Position numbers and translations under genes: made by a program. The notes under the pieces were generated by a model. The model was not told where the DNA came from and searched no databases. It saw nothing but the letters and a program-made list of their open reading frames with translations. A DNA stretch of 56,024 nucleotides from BOG-1112 sp964635325 (GTDB lineage Bacteria; Bdellovibrionota_B; Oligoflexia; Oligoflexales; Bog-1112), in the NCBI GenBank assembly GCA_964635325.1, contig CAZWOL010000012.1, positions 1 to 56,024 of the forward strand. The letters run 5' to 3'. The number at the start of each line of letters is the position of its first letter. The stretch's first letter is position 1. Shown one piece after another: positions 43,275 through 52,072 of this stretch.

Positions 43275-44231
43275 ATGGATCGTAACTTTGCCTTAGAATT
43301 TGTTCGAGTAAGCGAAGCGGCTGCATTGGCGGCATCTCGTTTTATGGGGCGCGGAAACGAAATGGCCGCTGACCATGCAGCTGTTGAAGCGATGCGACGG
43401 GCCTTCGATAGCATTCATTTTTCTGGAACTGTAAAAATAGGCGAGGGTGAGCGCGATGAAGCTCCGATGCTTTATATAGGAGAGAGGGTTGGAAGTCGCA
43501 AAGAGGGTGCACCACAACTCGACCTTGCAGTTGACCCACTCGAAGGCACCACCATCACAGCAAAGGGCGGTCCGAATGCACTTGCTGTGATTGCCGTTGC
43601 TGAAGAGGGTAAGTTTCTGCACGCACCGGATACCTACATGAATAAAATTGCCGTCGGCCCTGATGCACGTGATGCGATCTCTCTTGAGGCAACTCCGACC
43701 GAAAATCTACGCAACATTGCGCGTGCCAAAAAATGTGAGGTAAGTGATCTCACTGTGGTTGTTATGGATAGACCACGTCATGAGGACTTGATTCGTGAGA
43801 TTCGTTCGGCAGGTGCACGCATTTGGATGATCAGCGACGGAGATGTGCAGGCAGCACTAGCAACGGCCATGCCCGAAACCGGTGTGGATGTACTGATGGG
43901 CATCGGAGGCGCACCAGAAGGTGTGATCGCTGCCGCAGCGCTACGTTGCATAGGGGGAAATTTTCAGGGGCAACTCTGCTTTCGCAACGACAAAGAAAAA
44001 GCTCGAGCTAAGGCTATGGGTATTAATGATTTTAATAAAATCTACAAAATCGAAGAGCTCGCTGCAGGCAACGTCATGTTCTGTGCTACTGGAGTAACCG
44101 ATGGATCGATGCTAAGGGGCGTCAAATATTTTGGGGGAGGGGCCAAGACGCACTCACTCGTGATGCGCTCAGAGACCGGGACGGTTCGCTTTGTTGAAGC
44201 CCACCATGATCTACGCAGAAAACCAAACTAG
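43275..44231 (+). CDS. glpX: Class II fructose-1,6-bisphosphatase
   Basis: GlpX hydrolyses fructose-1,6-bisphosphate in gluconeogenesis. The 318-residue protein starts MDRNFALEFVRVSEAAALA, the usual family start, with AAAGGA about 10 nt upstream; an in-frame ATG at 43191 would add 28 residues overlapping the oleA leader and is not supported. Metal and substrate motifs are GEGERDEAPMLYIGE, DPLEGTTITAKG, SDGDV, GGAPEGVIAAAALRC and the closing GVTDGSMLRGV. Confidence 0.97.
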   Translation: MDRNFALEFVRVSEAAALAASRFMGRGNEMAADHAAVEAMRRAFDSIHFSGTVKIGEGERDEAPMLYIGERVGSRKEGAPQLDLAVDPLEGTTITAKGGPNALAVIAVAEEGKFLHAPDTYMNKIAVGPDARDAISLEATPTENLRNIARAKKCEVSDLTVVVMDRPRHEDLIREIRSAGARIWMISDGDVQAALATAMPETGVDVLMGIGGAPEGVIAAAALRCIGGNFQGQLCFRNDKEKARAKAMGINDFNKIYKIEELAAGNVMFCATGVTDGSMLRGVKYFGGGAKTHSLVMRSETGTVRFVEAHHDLRRKPN

Positions 44232-44286
44232 GCCTAAACACCACAACGCTCAGAGCATTTCACTAGGTGTGTGTAGATCGTAAAGT

Positions 44287-45360
44287 CTAGTGGAATGCTG
44301 CAAATGCTTGTCTAAGCTTATTTTGCTCAACAAGCAGAGCCTGGAGCTTTTGCCCTTGCGAGTTCAAAAAATCCTCAAACTGAGCTTTAGTCATTTGGTC
44401 TGCAAGCTGCAAATTTGAAAGCGACTTCGACACAAGCCAGCTGGCAGCTATACCTACAACCGCTCCAACAATAAGACCCAGAGGACCAACCATTTTTCTA
44501 TGCACTGGGTTCGAGGGTTTTATTCTAGACAGCAAAACTCCTCCTACTAAAGGAGGAGCAATAGAGATGACCACACACGCGCCCAACAAAAGGACAACAC
44601 CAACCACGTTTTTTTCTTTGGGAAGAGATGAAGACCCAGAAGATTTTTTTACTGTCTCATTTTCGACATCTTTGAAGGTCTGAGATCCGTAATAATTAGC
44701 TAGTTTTTTTGGATCTGTATCCACATACTTTTCTAGCAACTTCAAAAAACGTGTTTCATCAGGTGTTTTTGCCATTGGATTTGTCTGCAAATATGCACGC
44801 ACATTTTTCTGAGTCTCTTCAACAAGACTATCCATCTTCTTAGATATATCGAAACTATTTTGAACTAGCTCCGCATATTGGGGACTAGCATCGGTATCCT
44901 GCAAATACTGACGAGTAAACTCATTTCCACAATTTTGCGCTTCTGCACCACTTGAAGGTTCGCAACGTTGAAAAGTCAACTTATAAACCCCGCGACTTGT
45001 GAGAGGAAGTATGAATTCATTTCCAACATCTACACCTTGCATACATGTTTGAGTTAAAAGATAGCAAGCTTCCCATTTGATACTGAAAGTCACCTGAGAA
45101 TTCTCGTCCGGTATTTTTATCAGAGGAAGGTCGTAAGCTTCTGTCTGTTTGGGTTTGTACGGAGAGATATCCACCTGTTGAATTTGTAGATCTTCTTTTG
45201 CAGTTTTAGTCACGGGTGGGGCGGCAAGAACTTTGTCAAGTTCGTCTCTTTCAGATGATTCAGGTGCTGCCATCGACTCCTCTGCGTTTGAGGACTTAGA
45301 TCGCGAGGATTGACAGGAAGAAAGCAGCAAAACAAAGATCAGAGCCCCTATAATTCGCAA
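44287..45360 (-). CDS. Lipoprotein of unknown function with two C-terminal TM segments
   Basis: A 357-residue protein with a signal sequence and lipobox LSSC (Cys16). The mature part has a Ser/Glu-rich stretch (17-60). A beta-rich region with five scattered cysteines (about 75-150) is followed by a helical region and a Ser/Lys-rich linker, then two hydrophobic segments (about 247-273 and 290-312) and a final Gln-rich helix. A lipid-anchored protein with C-terminal membrane helices is unusual: it would be tethered at both ends. No family recognised. Monocistronic; promoter probably within 45361-45511, not resolved. Confidence 0.7.
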   Translation of the reverse strand: MRIIGALIFVLLLSSCQSSRSKSSNAEESMAAPESSERDELDKVLAAPPVTKTAKEDLQIQQVDISPYKPKQTEAYDLPLIKIPDENSQVTFSIKWEACYLLTQTCMQGVDVGNEFILPLTSRGVYKLTFQRCEPSSGAEAQNCGNEFTRQYLQDTDASPQYAELVQNSFDISKKMDSLVEETQKNVRAYLQTNPMAKTPDETRFLKLLEKYVDTDPKKLANYYGSQTFKDVENETVKKSSGSSSLPKEKNVVGVVLLLGACVVISIAPPLVGGVLLSRIKPSNPVHRKMVGPLGLIVGAVVGIAASWLVSKSLSNLQLADQMTKAQFEDFLNSQGQKLQALLVEQNKLRQAFAAFH

Positions 45361-45511
45361 GATCCCCTCCTTAGCATGGGGTTTAGGATCCTTGTATTAT
45401 ACACAACAAGTTCGATGTTTTAAGGCATGCAACTTGTTTATTTTGATTGAGGAAATACTCTGTTCAGCAATTTGGGTAATTATAGCAACAAATCAGATGC
45501 TAAGACATGAC

Positions 45512-46147
45512 CTAGATTTTTGTATTACCATTGCGAATATTGGGGCCTGAGTAGTATTTTAAATTTTGTAAATCATCAAAAATACACTTTCCGACATTCT
45601 CTTTTTTTTCAATTTCTTCCTGAACGCAACTCACAGGAATTTGAAAGTGTTGAATCAACAAAATTATTTTTTCGACATCGTAGTAATACATTTTGAGCAT
45701 ATTATAGATGTGGGCACGCTCTTGCTCTCCGATGTTCGAAACTTTTTCGGAGCCATGCAGCTGAATAGCACGCTCTAATTTCTCAAGCAGCTCTTCAACC
45801 TTAAAAGGCTTTTGCAGGACATTATAAGCACCAGCTTGAAAGGCATCCGATGTAATCTTCTCTTCGAGAGAGCCTGTGATAAGAATAAAGGGGATGTCAT
45901 AATGTTTCTTATTAAACTCCCCCACAAGTCTAATTCCATCGAGATAAGGCATGAACACATCACTGACAATAGCGTCGTAACGTTCATTTTTTACCATGTG
46001 CAGAGCGGAAAAACCGTCTGGCGCATAGTCGAGGTCTGCTCGATCTCCGATCATCGTCTTTATCGAGATAAAAAAATCGTAATTATCATCGATAAAAAGA
46101 AAGCGTCGACGGGACACTCTTCTTGAATTGCCTGAAATAGAGGTCAT
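45512..46147 (-). CDS. Receiver-domain protein without DNA-binding output
   Basis: A 211-residue protein. The receiver domain has Asp20/Asp21, phospho-acceptor Asp63 in AIVSDVFMP, Thr91 and Lys113 (LQKPF). The C-terminal ~80 residues are helical, with KMYYYDVEKIILLIQHF and an acidic EEIEKKENVGK stretch, and have no recognised output domain. AGAAGG precedes the ATG. It may act by protein contact, as CheY- or Spo0F-like regulators do. No kinase gene adjoins. A small GGGAT/ATCCC hairpin lies in its leader at 46174-46190. Confidence 0.85.
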   Translation of the reverse strand: MTSISGNSRRVSRRRFLFIDDNYDFFISIKTMIGDRADLDYAPDGFSALHMVKNERYDAIVSDVFMPYLDGIRLVGEFNKKHYDIPFILITGSLEEKITSDAFQAGAYNVLQKPFKVEELLEKLERAIQLHGSEKVSNIGEQERAHIYNMLKMYYYDVEKIILLIQHFQIPVSCVQEEIEKKENVGKCIFDDLQNLKYYSGPNIRNGNTKI

Positions 46148-46503
46148 TAACTACCTTCTCGAACTAAAACTTTGGGATGAGTTCTATCCCGACTTATCTG
46201 TTGAGTTGGGGATTTCTTTAGAAAAAATACAGAACAATTCGTTATTTCTTCAACGTGATTCTCCCAAATACTCAAAAAGTTTTAATAAGCACCTGTTATA
46301 ATAGAATTCATTAGTAATTCTTACAATTTCCCTATCAAAACCCACCCAACCTCTCGTCACCACCGAATAACATACTGTATTTAAAGAGTTTTACTCAAAA
46401 ATTGCAAAAGCCTAAAATTTAGTTGGCTAAATAGCCAAATACCCTTTATACTCCGCGTTACTTTAAAAGCTCCAGTACTTGGAATAAAGAAGGATGAAAC
46501 CTT
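46148..46503. other. 356-bp divergent intergenic region
   Basis: AT-rich and without a coding frame. It holds an extended -10 (TGTTATAAT at 46294-46302, plus strand) with a poor -35, a better promoter with a dyad at 46423-46452, and a 5-bp hairpin near the receiver-gene start. Nothing else convincing. Confidence 0.6.
46423..46452 (+). promoter_or_regulatory. MFS transporter promoter with overlapping dyad
   Basis: TTGGCT, an 18-nt spacer and TATACT end 51 bp before the MFS start. The -35 lies in a dyad, TTGGCTA-AA-TAGCCAA (46423-46438), with 7-bp arms, which is where a repressor would block polymerase. Confidence 0.5.
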
Positions 46504-47778
46504 ATGATGATTTGGATCTACTGGCTCATTGGAACACTGTGCTATTTCTATCAATTCGTATTCCGTACGATTTTTGGAACCTTGGGTGATGACATCACTT
46601 CGAAGTTTCAAATTTCTGTCTCCGATCTATCAACATTCTTTGCTGCAGGGATGCTAGCCTATCCTCTTATGCAGATCCCAGCAGGTATTCTGCTCGATCG
46701 TTACGGTCCAAGACGAATGCTTACCGTTGCAATGGCCTGCCTAAGTCTTGGCATATTGATCGTAAGCCTCACAAGCTCATTCCAATTGGCCCTTGTAGGA
46801 CGCGTATTGATGGGTGCTGGTTCAGCCTTTGGTTTCATTGGTACCAGCAAGATCGTTACAGTTTGGTTTCCACTCCCCATGATGGGTTTCCTTTTGGGTG
46901 TAACTGTATTCCTAGGAAGTATGGGTGGAGCTTTCTCAAAACAGATGTTTGATGCTCTCCCAACTCACTGGGGCCTTAGCCAATCTCTGACTGTAATCGG
47001 ACTCCTCGGCGTTGCGCTTTCCGTCGGAATCGCACTTATACTCCGCGAAAAGAAAAACGTGAGCGTCGGTTCTTCTGGTGCAGAGCCAGTTAAGAAAACC
47101 AGCTTTATTCAAGATTTAAAAACGATCTTCAGCACTCCTCAAATTTTGATTGCAGCTTTCTTTACTTTTTTCGGTTACCTACCCATTTCTATCATTGCAG
47201 ACTCATGGGGACCTATTGCGTTCCAAAATATGTTTGGCGCAACAAAAGAAATAGCAGACCAAACGGTTACCTATTTCTACATGGCGTTTGCAGTTGGTTC
47301 ATTGGTTTATTCTAGTATGGTAACGAACTTAAATAGAATACGCTACATTCTCTTCTTTGGATTTGCTTTATCTCTGGGCTTTATCTACCTCTTGCTGATT
47401 GAGACTAGCGTGGGAATGTCTGTCTTCTTTGGAATTCCAGGCTTCTTGTTGCTAAGCGCAGCGATTGGCTTCAATCTTGGTGGCGTTGCACTCGCGTTCC
47501 CTATTGGCTGCTCACATGCACCAAAAGAGATCTCTGCAACGATCGTCGGTGTTATGAATATGCTCTGCATGGTTTCCGGAGGGGTATTCAGCAAACTTGT
47601 AGGCTCTCTTCTCAACTTTTACTGGGATGGTTCAAAAACAGCAGATGGATCTCCGATCTTCTCCGCTGCGACCTACCAAAGCGCTTTGAAGCCTATGATC
47701 GTTACCACCGTTATTGCCCTTATCCTCATCTCATTTATCCGAGCTGGTGATAGCGATACATCAATGACTAAAGCCTAG
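46504..47778 (+). CDS. Major facilitator superfamily transporter
   Basis: A 424-residue, 12-TM transporter. The N-terminal half has the MFS motif A as GILLDRYGPRRML and the preceding FFAAGMLAYPLMQIPAG helix, typical of the anion:cation/sugar-acid symporter group. AAGGATG precedes the ATG by about 10 nt. The substrate is not predictable. Its promoter overlaps a dyad and a strong bidirectional terminator follows. Confidence 0.9.
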   Translation: MMIWIYWLIGTLCYFYQFVFRTIFGTLGDDITSKFQISVSDLSTFFAAGMLAYPLMQIPAGILLDRYGPRRMLTVAMACLSLGILIVSLTSSFQLALVGRVLMGAGSAFGFIGTSKIVTVWFPLPMMGFLLGVTVFLGSMGGAFSKQMFDALPTHWGLSQSLTVIGLLGVALSVGIALILREKKNVSVGSSGAEPVKKTSFIQDLKTIFSTPQILIAAFFTFFGYLPISIIADSWGPIAFQNMFGATKEIADQTVTYFYMAFAVGSLVYSSMVTNLNRIRYILFFGFALSLGFIYLLLIETSVGMSVFFGIPGFLLLSAAIGFNLGGVALAFPIGCSHAPKEISATIVGVMNMLCMVSGGVFSKLVGSLLNFYWDGSKTADGSPIFSAATYQSALKPMIVTTVIALILISFIRAGDSDTSMTKA

Positions 47779-47863
47779 GATTTTTCGACCACCGATCAGC
47801 TGTGGTTCACAAAACCGCATCCGAAAACAAGATCTTTTCAAGAGAATCCTAAAAAAGATACCG

Positions 47864-47899
47864 AGAGAGTTAGCAGGGAATATCCTCTGCTAACTCTCT
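47864..47899. terminator. Bidirectional intrinsic terminator
   Basis: AGAGAGTTAGCAG and CTGCTAACTCTCT form a perfect 13-bp stem around a 10-nt loop, between the convergent MFS and Ser-repeat genes. On the minus strand it is followed within 7 nt by TTTTTT; on the plus strand by TAGTTTCATATTT. It is the clearest terminator in the window. Confidence 0.8.
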
Positions 47900-47910
47900 T
47901 AGTTTCATAT

Positions 47911-48903
47911 TTACTCATGTTTTCTTTTAGCACCACGTATAGAGGCACACATACACACATGAGTTGAACTATCATCTGTGCTTTCATTCAATTCTGAACC
48001 AGGATTTGCATTGGTTGAATTAGACTCCATGTGATTTGATGGAATTGAAGCAGCTGTATTTTCGGAAGGCACATCCGGAGCCAAAGGATCAAAAACTTGC
48101 AGATCCCTTAAAGCTACAACACTAGGATCTTCCAAGTCATAATATGCTACAGCAATATCACGCAACACATGCGGAAGCTGATCTAGCGAAGCTCTTAGAG
48201 TATCGTGAAATGTGTCAAACTCGAAAAAAACAGCTCGATCCAACGCATCAAGCTGATTGGCATTCTCTAAAACTGAAGGATGCCTTAGCAGATCTTGCCC
48301 AGTCAGAATGTTCCGAACAGTCCGTAAATACCACCTCCGAATAGGAGAAATTGTTTCTGCAAATCTAGGATTAAGAATGAGTAGCTTTATAAGCGAAGTT
48401 TTGAAGGTATCACGACCATTCGGATCAAACTCCGCTATTTGACCGATAATTGTGGACTTAATCGCAGAATCAATCTCCTGTTCTTGGTTCAACACAAAGC
48501 TCCAACTCTCCTTAGCAAGTCCGGCAGGAGATCTAGCAACAGCAGAACTGACAGCAATAGATCTAGCAACAACTCCAGCGGCATAAGCAGTAGAAGCCCA
48601 AGCAGCAACTGTCCCAGCAACAGATTCAGCACAAACTCCTGCAGAATTACCGGCGGCATTTTCAGCCGCAACAGCAATATCAACGCCATGAGCAGAAATA
48701 TGAGCAACGGTCACAGCAGTAACTAACTTCCCACAAAGTAGGAGCACTTCAATTTGAGTCCTCTGTATCGACTCAGACGAACTCGATGACGAACTCGATG
48801 ACGAACTCGATGACGAAAACTTGCTCTGATCATCCTCCGAAGCTTTTGCTTTTACTGCAAAAACAAACACAAAAACAGCTAATATTGCTGAAAAATTTCT
48901 CAT
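47911..48903 (-). CDS. Exported Ser-repeat, Ala-rich protein of unknown function
   Basis: A 330-residue protein. GGAG is 8 nt before the ATG at 48903 (an upstream TTG frame adds eight residues) and a signal peptide ends near VKAKA. The mature N-terminus has 14 consecutive serines encoded by a perfect 12-bp tandem repeat. An Ala/Val/Gly-rich region (about 60-125) is hydrophobic enough to insert in membrane. A helical middle (150-265) with LIKLLILNPRFAE and NILTGQDLLRHPSVLENANQ follows, then a Ser/Asn tail ending VCMCASIRGAKRKHE. No family recognised. The repeat makes length variation by replication slippage likely. Confidence 0.7.
   Translation of the reverse strand: MRNFSAILAVFVFVFAVKAKASEDDQSKFSSSSSSSSSSSSSSESIQRTQIEVLLLCGKLVTAVTVAHISAHGVDIAVAAENAAGNSAGVCAESVAGTVAAWASTAYAAGVVARSIAVSSAVARSPAGLAKESWSFVLNQEQEIDSAIKSTIIGQIAEFDPNGRDTFKTSLIKLLILNPRFAETISPIRRWYLRTVRNILTGQDLLRHPSVLENANQLDALDRAVFFEFDTFHDTLRASLDQLPHVLRDIAVAYYDLEDPSVVALRDLQVFDPLAPDVPSENTAASIPSNHMESNSTNANPGSELNESTDDSSTHVCMCASIRGAKRKHE
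48776..48811 (-). repeat. 12-bp tandem repeat encoding poly-serine
   Basis: Three perfect copies of a 12-bp unit (GACGAACTCGAT as read on the plus strand) encode Ser-Ser-Ser-Ser each. Unit length is a multiple of three, so copy-number change keeps the frame. Confidence 0.9.
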
Positions 48904-48944
48904 CAGTGATTCTCCAATTTGAATCAAAAAATAAGTTTTGCTTT

Positions 48945-50690
48945 TTATTGGTACTGTTTTTTAGCAAGTCGACTGTTTTTGTATCCATAAAAGAAATAAA
49001 TAACAGCCCCTACTAAGAGCCACAGGCCAAAGCGAAGCCATGTCTTCATTCCTAATTCGGTGACAAGATAGCTACTTAGAGTCAGCGCAATGACTGGTAT
49101 GAGAGAAAGGTTGTTCTTAACACTAAAGAAGCAGAGAACCAGCATCCCGACAATGTATGCAAGAAGTGGAAATTTTGCGAGTACGGCATCTACATCTCTA
49201 AAATCATCAGCACTCAACAATGTGCAATACCCTTTCGACTGAGCATATGCAAAAGCAAACGTGGTGCTAACGAGCAATACGGGATAAATGATCCGCGAAG
49301 GGATGTAGGGCATACGAAATTTTTTGTTCTTATCTAGATTTTTGGGATCCAGCATCAGAACTCCACCCGACACAAGCATGAATGCAAACAAGGTTCCGAT
49401 GCTATTGAGATCTGTGACTTCCGTCAGATTGAGAAAGAGCGAAGGCACTGCAACAAAAACTCCTGCAAGTAATGTTGAAATCCAAGGCGTTTTATATTTG
49501 GGATGAATTTTAGAAAAGAACGGAGGCAGAAGGCCATCACGACTCATCACCATCCAAATACGAGTTTGACCCAACTGATACACAAGTAAAACACCTGCAA
49601 GCGCAATCACTGCAGTTAAAGCAATCACACCTGAAAACCATGGAATGTTTGCACCCTCTGGACCAAAGATGAATGCGAGTGGGTCTCCGACTTGCAAGTT
49701 TTTGTAATTTACAACGCCTGTTACAACAAGGCCCAGAACCACGTAAATCGCAGTACAAAGAAACAGAGCATAGATCATCGCTCGTGGAAGATCTCTCTGC
49801 GGATTACGACACTCTTCTGCTGTTGTAGAAATCACATCAAAACCGATATAGGCAAAAAATACGGCAGAAACCCCCTTCAAAACACCTGAGGCTCCGTTGG
49901 GCGCAAAGGGCACCCAATTGTCAGGATTGATGTAAAAGCATCCAACGGCAATAACGAAGAAAATCACAGCAAGCTTCAGACCAACCATAATCCGTGAAAA
50001 ACGGGTGGAGTCCTCGATCCCAATAAAAATGATCCAGGTGACAAACGCTGTAATCAAGAAGGTGGGCAAATCCAAAATCACAGGAATATCTGCAATACGA
50101 GGAGCTGAAAGCCATGCATTGTAGCCCTTCATGACAAGGGGGGTGGCATGTGTCTGTGCAATCTCTGCCAAACTCATCCCCTGAGTCAAAAGCCCCTGCA
50201 CAAAGTCAAAGCCTGAATGAGCACTGAAGTAGTCGATCGTGTAATATGCGGGAATGTCAAAACCGTAGTACTTAAGCAACCCTACAAAATACTGACTCCA
50301 CGAGATCGTGATTGCGATATCTCCAATCGCATACTCCATCAAGAGATCCCAGCCAATAATCCATGCGATGAACTCCCCAAACGCTATGTAAGAGTATGTA
50401 TATGCCGAGCCTGCAATAGGTACAGATGAAGCGAATTCTGCATAGCACAGAGCACAAAAGCCACACGCAATCGCAGTAAAAATAAAGAGGAGTATAACTG
50501 CTGGACCACCCGTGAAGGCAGCGCTTCCTATTGTCGAAAAAATACCGGCGCCGACTACAGCAGCAATCCCAAACATGGTGAGATCCCAAACTCCAAGCAC
50601 CTTCTTAAGCTGAGAGGTCTGCTGTTGGGAGCTATATTCACTCACAATATCGGAAATGGACTTTTTTCGAAAAAGCGGACCCCAAGGCAT
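48945..50690 (-). CDS. APC-family cationic amino-acid permease
   Basis: A 581-residue, 12-14-TM transporter of the amino acid-polyamine-cation superfamily, CAT subgroup. Features are LGVWDLTMFGIAAVVGAGIF (first TM with the GxG substrate loop), YAEFASSVPIAGSAYTY, AVFFAYIGFDVISTTAEECRNPQRDLP and a C-terminal pair of extra TMs. It likely imports amino acids with protons. The upstream gap to the activator gene (162 bp) holds TTGGCC and a TTTTAG -10-like site, which is weak. Confidence 0.92.
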   Translation of the reverse strand: MPWGPLFRKKSISDIVSEYSSQQQTSQLKKVLGVWDLTMFGIAAVVGAGIFSTIGSAAFTGGPAVILLFIFTAIACGFCALCYAEFASSVPIAGSAYTYSYIAFGEFIAWIIGWDLLMEYAIGDIAITISWSQYFVGLLKYYGFDIPAYYTIDYFSAHSGFDFVQGLLTQGMSLAEIAQTHATPLVMKGYNAWLSAPRIADIPVILDLPTFLITAFVTWIIFIGIEDSTRFSRIMVGLKLAVIFFVIAVGCFYINPDNWVPFAPNGASGVLKGVSAVFFAYIGFDVISTTAEECRNPQRDLPRAMIYALFLCTAIYVVLGLVVTGVVNYKNLQVGDPLAFIFGPEGANIPWFSGVIALTAVIALAGVLLVYQLGQTRIWMVMSRDGLLPPFFSKIHPKYKTPWISTLLAGVFVAVPSLFLNLTEVTDLNSIGTLFAFMLVSGGVLMLDPKNLDKNKKFRMPYIPSRIIYPVLLVSTTFAFAYAQSKGYCTLLSADDFRDVDAVLAKFPLLAYIVGMLVLCFFSVKNNLSLIPVIALTLSSYLVTELGMKTWLRFGLWLLVGAVIYFFYGYKNSRLAKKQYQ

Positions 50691-50852
50691 AAACTCTCCA
50701 GGCTAAAAATATTCACGAAGAATGCGGCCAATTTGAATGGAAAGGCCTGTAAAAAGCAAGTAAGAATTGCATTTTGGACTGAATACAACACACCTAGCGA
50801 CCTTGAGCCAAGACCCCGATCCAATGCATTGCCGCCCAACATATAGCGCGAC

Positions 50853-52067
50853 TTACTTGACAGCAGGAGCAGACATGGTCTTCAAGATGGGCAAATTCTC
50901 TGCCAAAGGAGGCTGGCCCTCAGCTCGGGAAATCGCTAACAGAGCGCGTAGGCACTGAAAGAGCTGACGTATATTGCCTTGCCAGTAATATTCTCGGCAA
51001 CGATCCGACAAGTTTTGCAACTCACTGCGCTCTAGCTCAACCCCTTCTTTAAGAAAAAAGAGCTCGATGAGTAGGGGGATATCTGCTTTGCGTTCCCGCA
51101 GGGGTGCAAGCGGAATATCAAGCCCCGTCAGGCGCACACGCAAGTCGAGCAGAAATGTGTTTGCATCCACCGCTTCATCAAGATCCCTTGTACTCGCAAC
51201 AACAACCTGGAACTGAGAATAGAGTTCTTTCGTATCGCCAACACGGCTATAGGATCCATCGTTTAAAACTCGCAACAATTTCTGCTGGCAGCTCAAAGAT
51301 AGGGTATGGATCTCATCGAGGAACAGAATGCCACCATGCGCTTCACCCACATAACCTTGAGTTGTTGCGTAGGCTCCCGAAAAAGCCCCTTTCTTATGAC
51401 CAAAGAGCAAAGATGCACCCAAATCACCACCGAGGAGTGCACAGTTGACGGAAACAAAGGGAAGCTCTCCTTCCCTGTCTTTGCGTTTGCGCATGAGAAG
51501 TTTCGCGACTTCTTCTTTACCGGTCCCTGTTTCACCATAAATCACAACAGGAAGTTTCGGATTGCGCACGGCAACTTCCAACCAACGACGTACGCTCCCT
51601 TCCAAACACAAGCCATCTGGGCAAAGAGTCTCGAGATGTGCAGGCAATTGATTGGAATTCGAAGAGCGTTGACCAAGAAGAACACGTTTTTCTTTAGCCG
51701 CCTGGATCGCAATTAAAATTTCATCTGTATTGATTAAAGGTTTTTTCAGAGCAAAGAGCGCACCTTTGTCCATAGCTTCTTTGTAAAGACGTTCATCAGG
51801 ATGAGAGGACATGATGAGTGGCAAAATATGCGGTTGCATCTCAAGAGATTCCTGCACCAGACGCAATCCCTCACATCCGTTAGGATCTGAGCTAAGAAAA
51901 ATGTCTGTCAACAACACATGCACACGTTTGGACTCAAGAAAGGCACGCGCTGCCTCAAATGAGCTAACTCCAAAAGGCTTAAGGTTCGCACTACGAGCCA
52001 GCATAATGTATGACTCCAATTCGTAGGGCCGATCCTCGACGATTAGGATGATATCTTCACTTCTCAT
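50853..52067 (-). CDS. NtrC-like receiver-AAA+ protein lacking an HTH domain
   Basis: A 404-residue protein: receiver domain (Glu11/Asp12, Asp55 in LLTDIFLS, Lys109) followed by a sigma54-interaction AAA+ domain with Walker A GETGTGKE (178-185), GAFSGA (227-232), Walker B ILFLDE (247-252) and RNIRQLFQ-like WQGNIRQL sensor II. The sigma54-contact loop is GAFSGA instead of GAFTGA. No Fis-type DNA-binding domain follows; the protein ends about 35 residues after the AAA+ helical part. It may act from solution or not on sigma54 at all. The start lies 5 bp after the partner kinase gene, so they are co-expressed. Confidence 0.9.
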   Translation of the reverse strand: MRSEDIILIVEDRPYELESYIMLARSANLKPFGVSSFEAARAFLESKRVHVLLTDIFLSSDPNGCEGLRLVQESLEMQPHILPLIMSSHPDERLYKEAMDKGALFALKKPLINTDEILIAIQAAKEKRVLLGQRSSNSNQLPAHLETLCPDGLCLEGSVRRWLEVAVRNPKLPVVIYGETGTGKEEVAKLLMRKRKDREGELPFVSVNCALLGGDLGASLLFGHKKGAFSGAYATTQGYVGEAHGGILFLDEIHTLSLSCQQKLLRVLNDGSYSRVGDTKELYSQFQVVVASTRDLDEAVDANTFLLDLRVRLTGLDIPLAPLRERKADIPLLIELFFLKEGVELERSELQNLSDRCREYYWQGNIRQLFQCLRALLAISRAEGQPPLAENLPILKTMSAPAVK

Positions 52068-52072
52068 AGACG

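Noticed and set aside
48439..48726. Ser/Asn-rich plus-strand and Leu-rich minus-strand frames.
   Set aside because: Both are alternate-frame readings of the Ala-rich part of the exported Ser-repeat protein.
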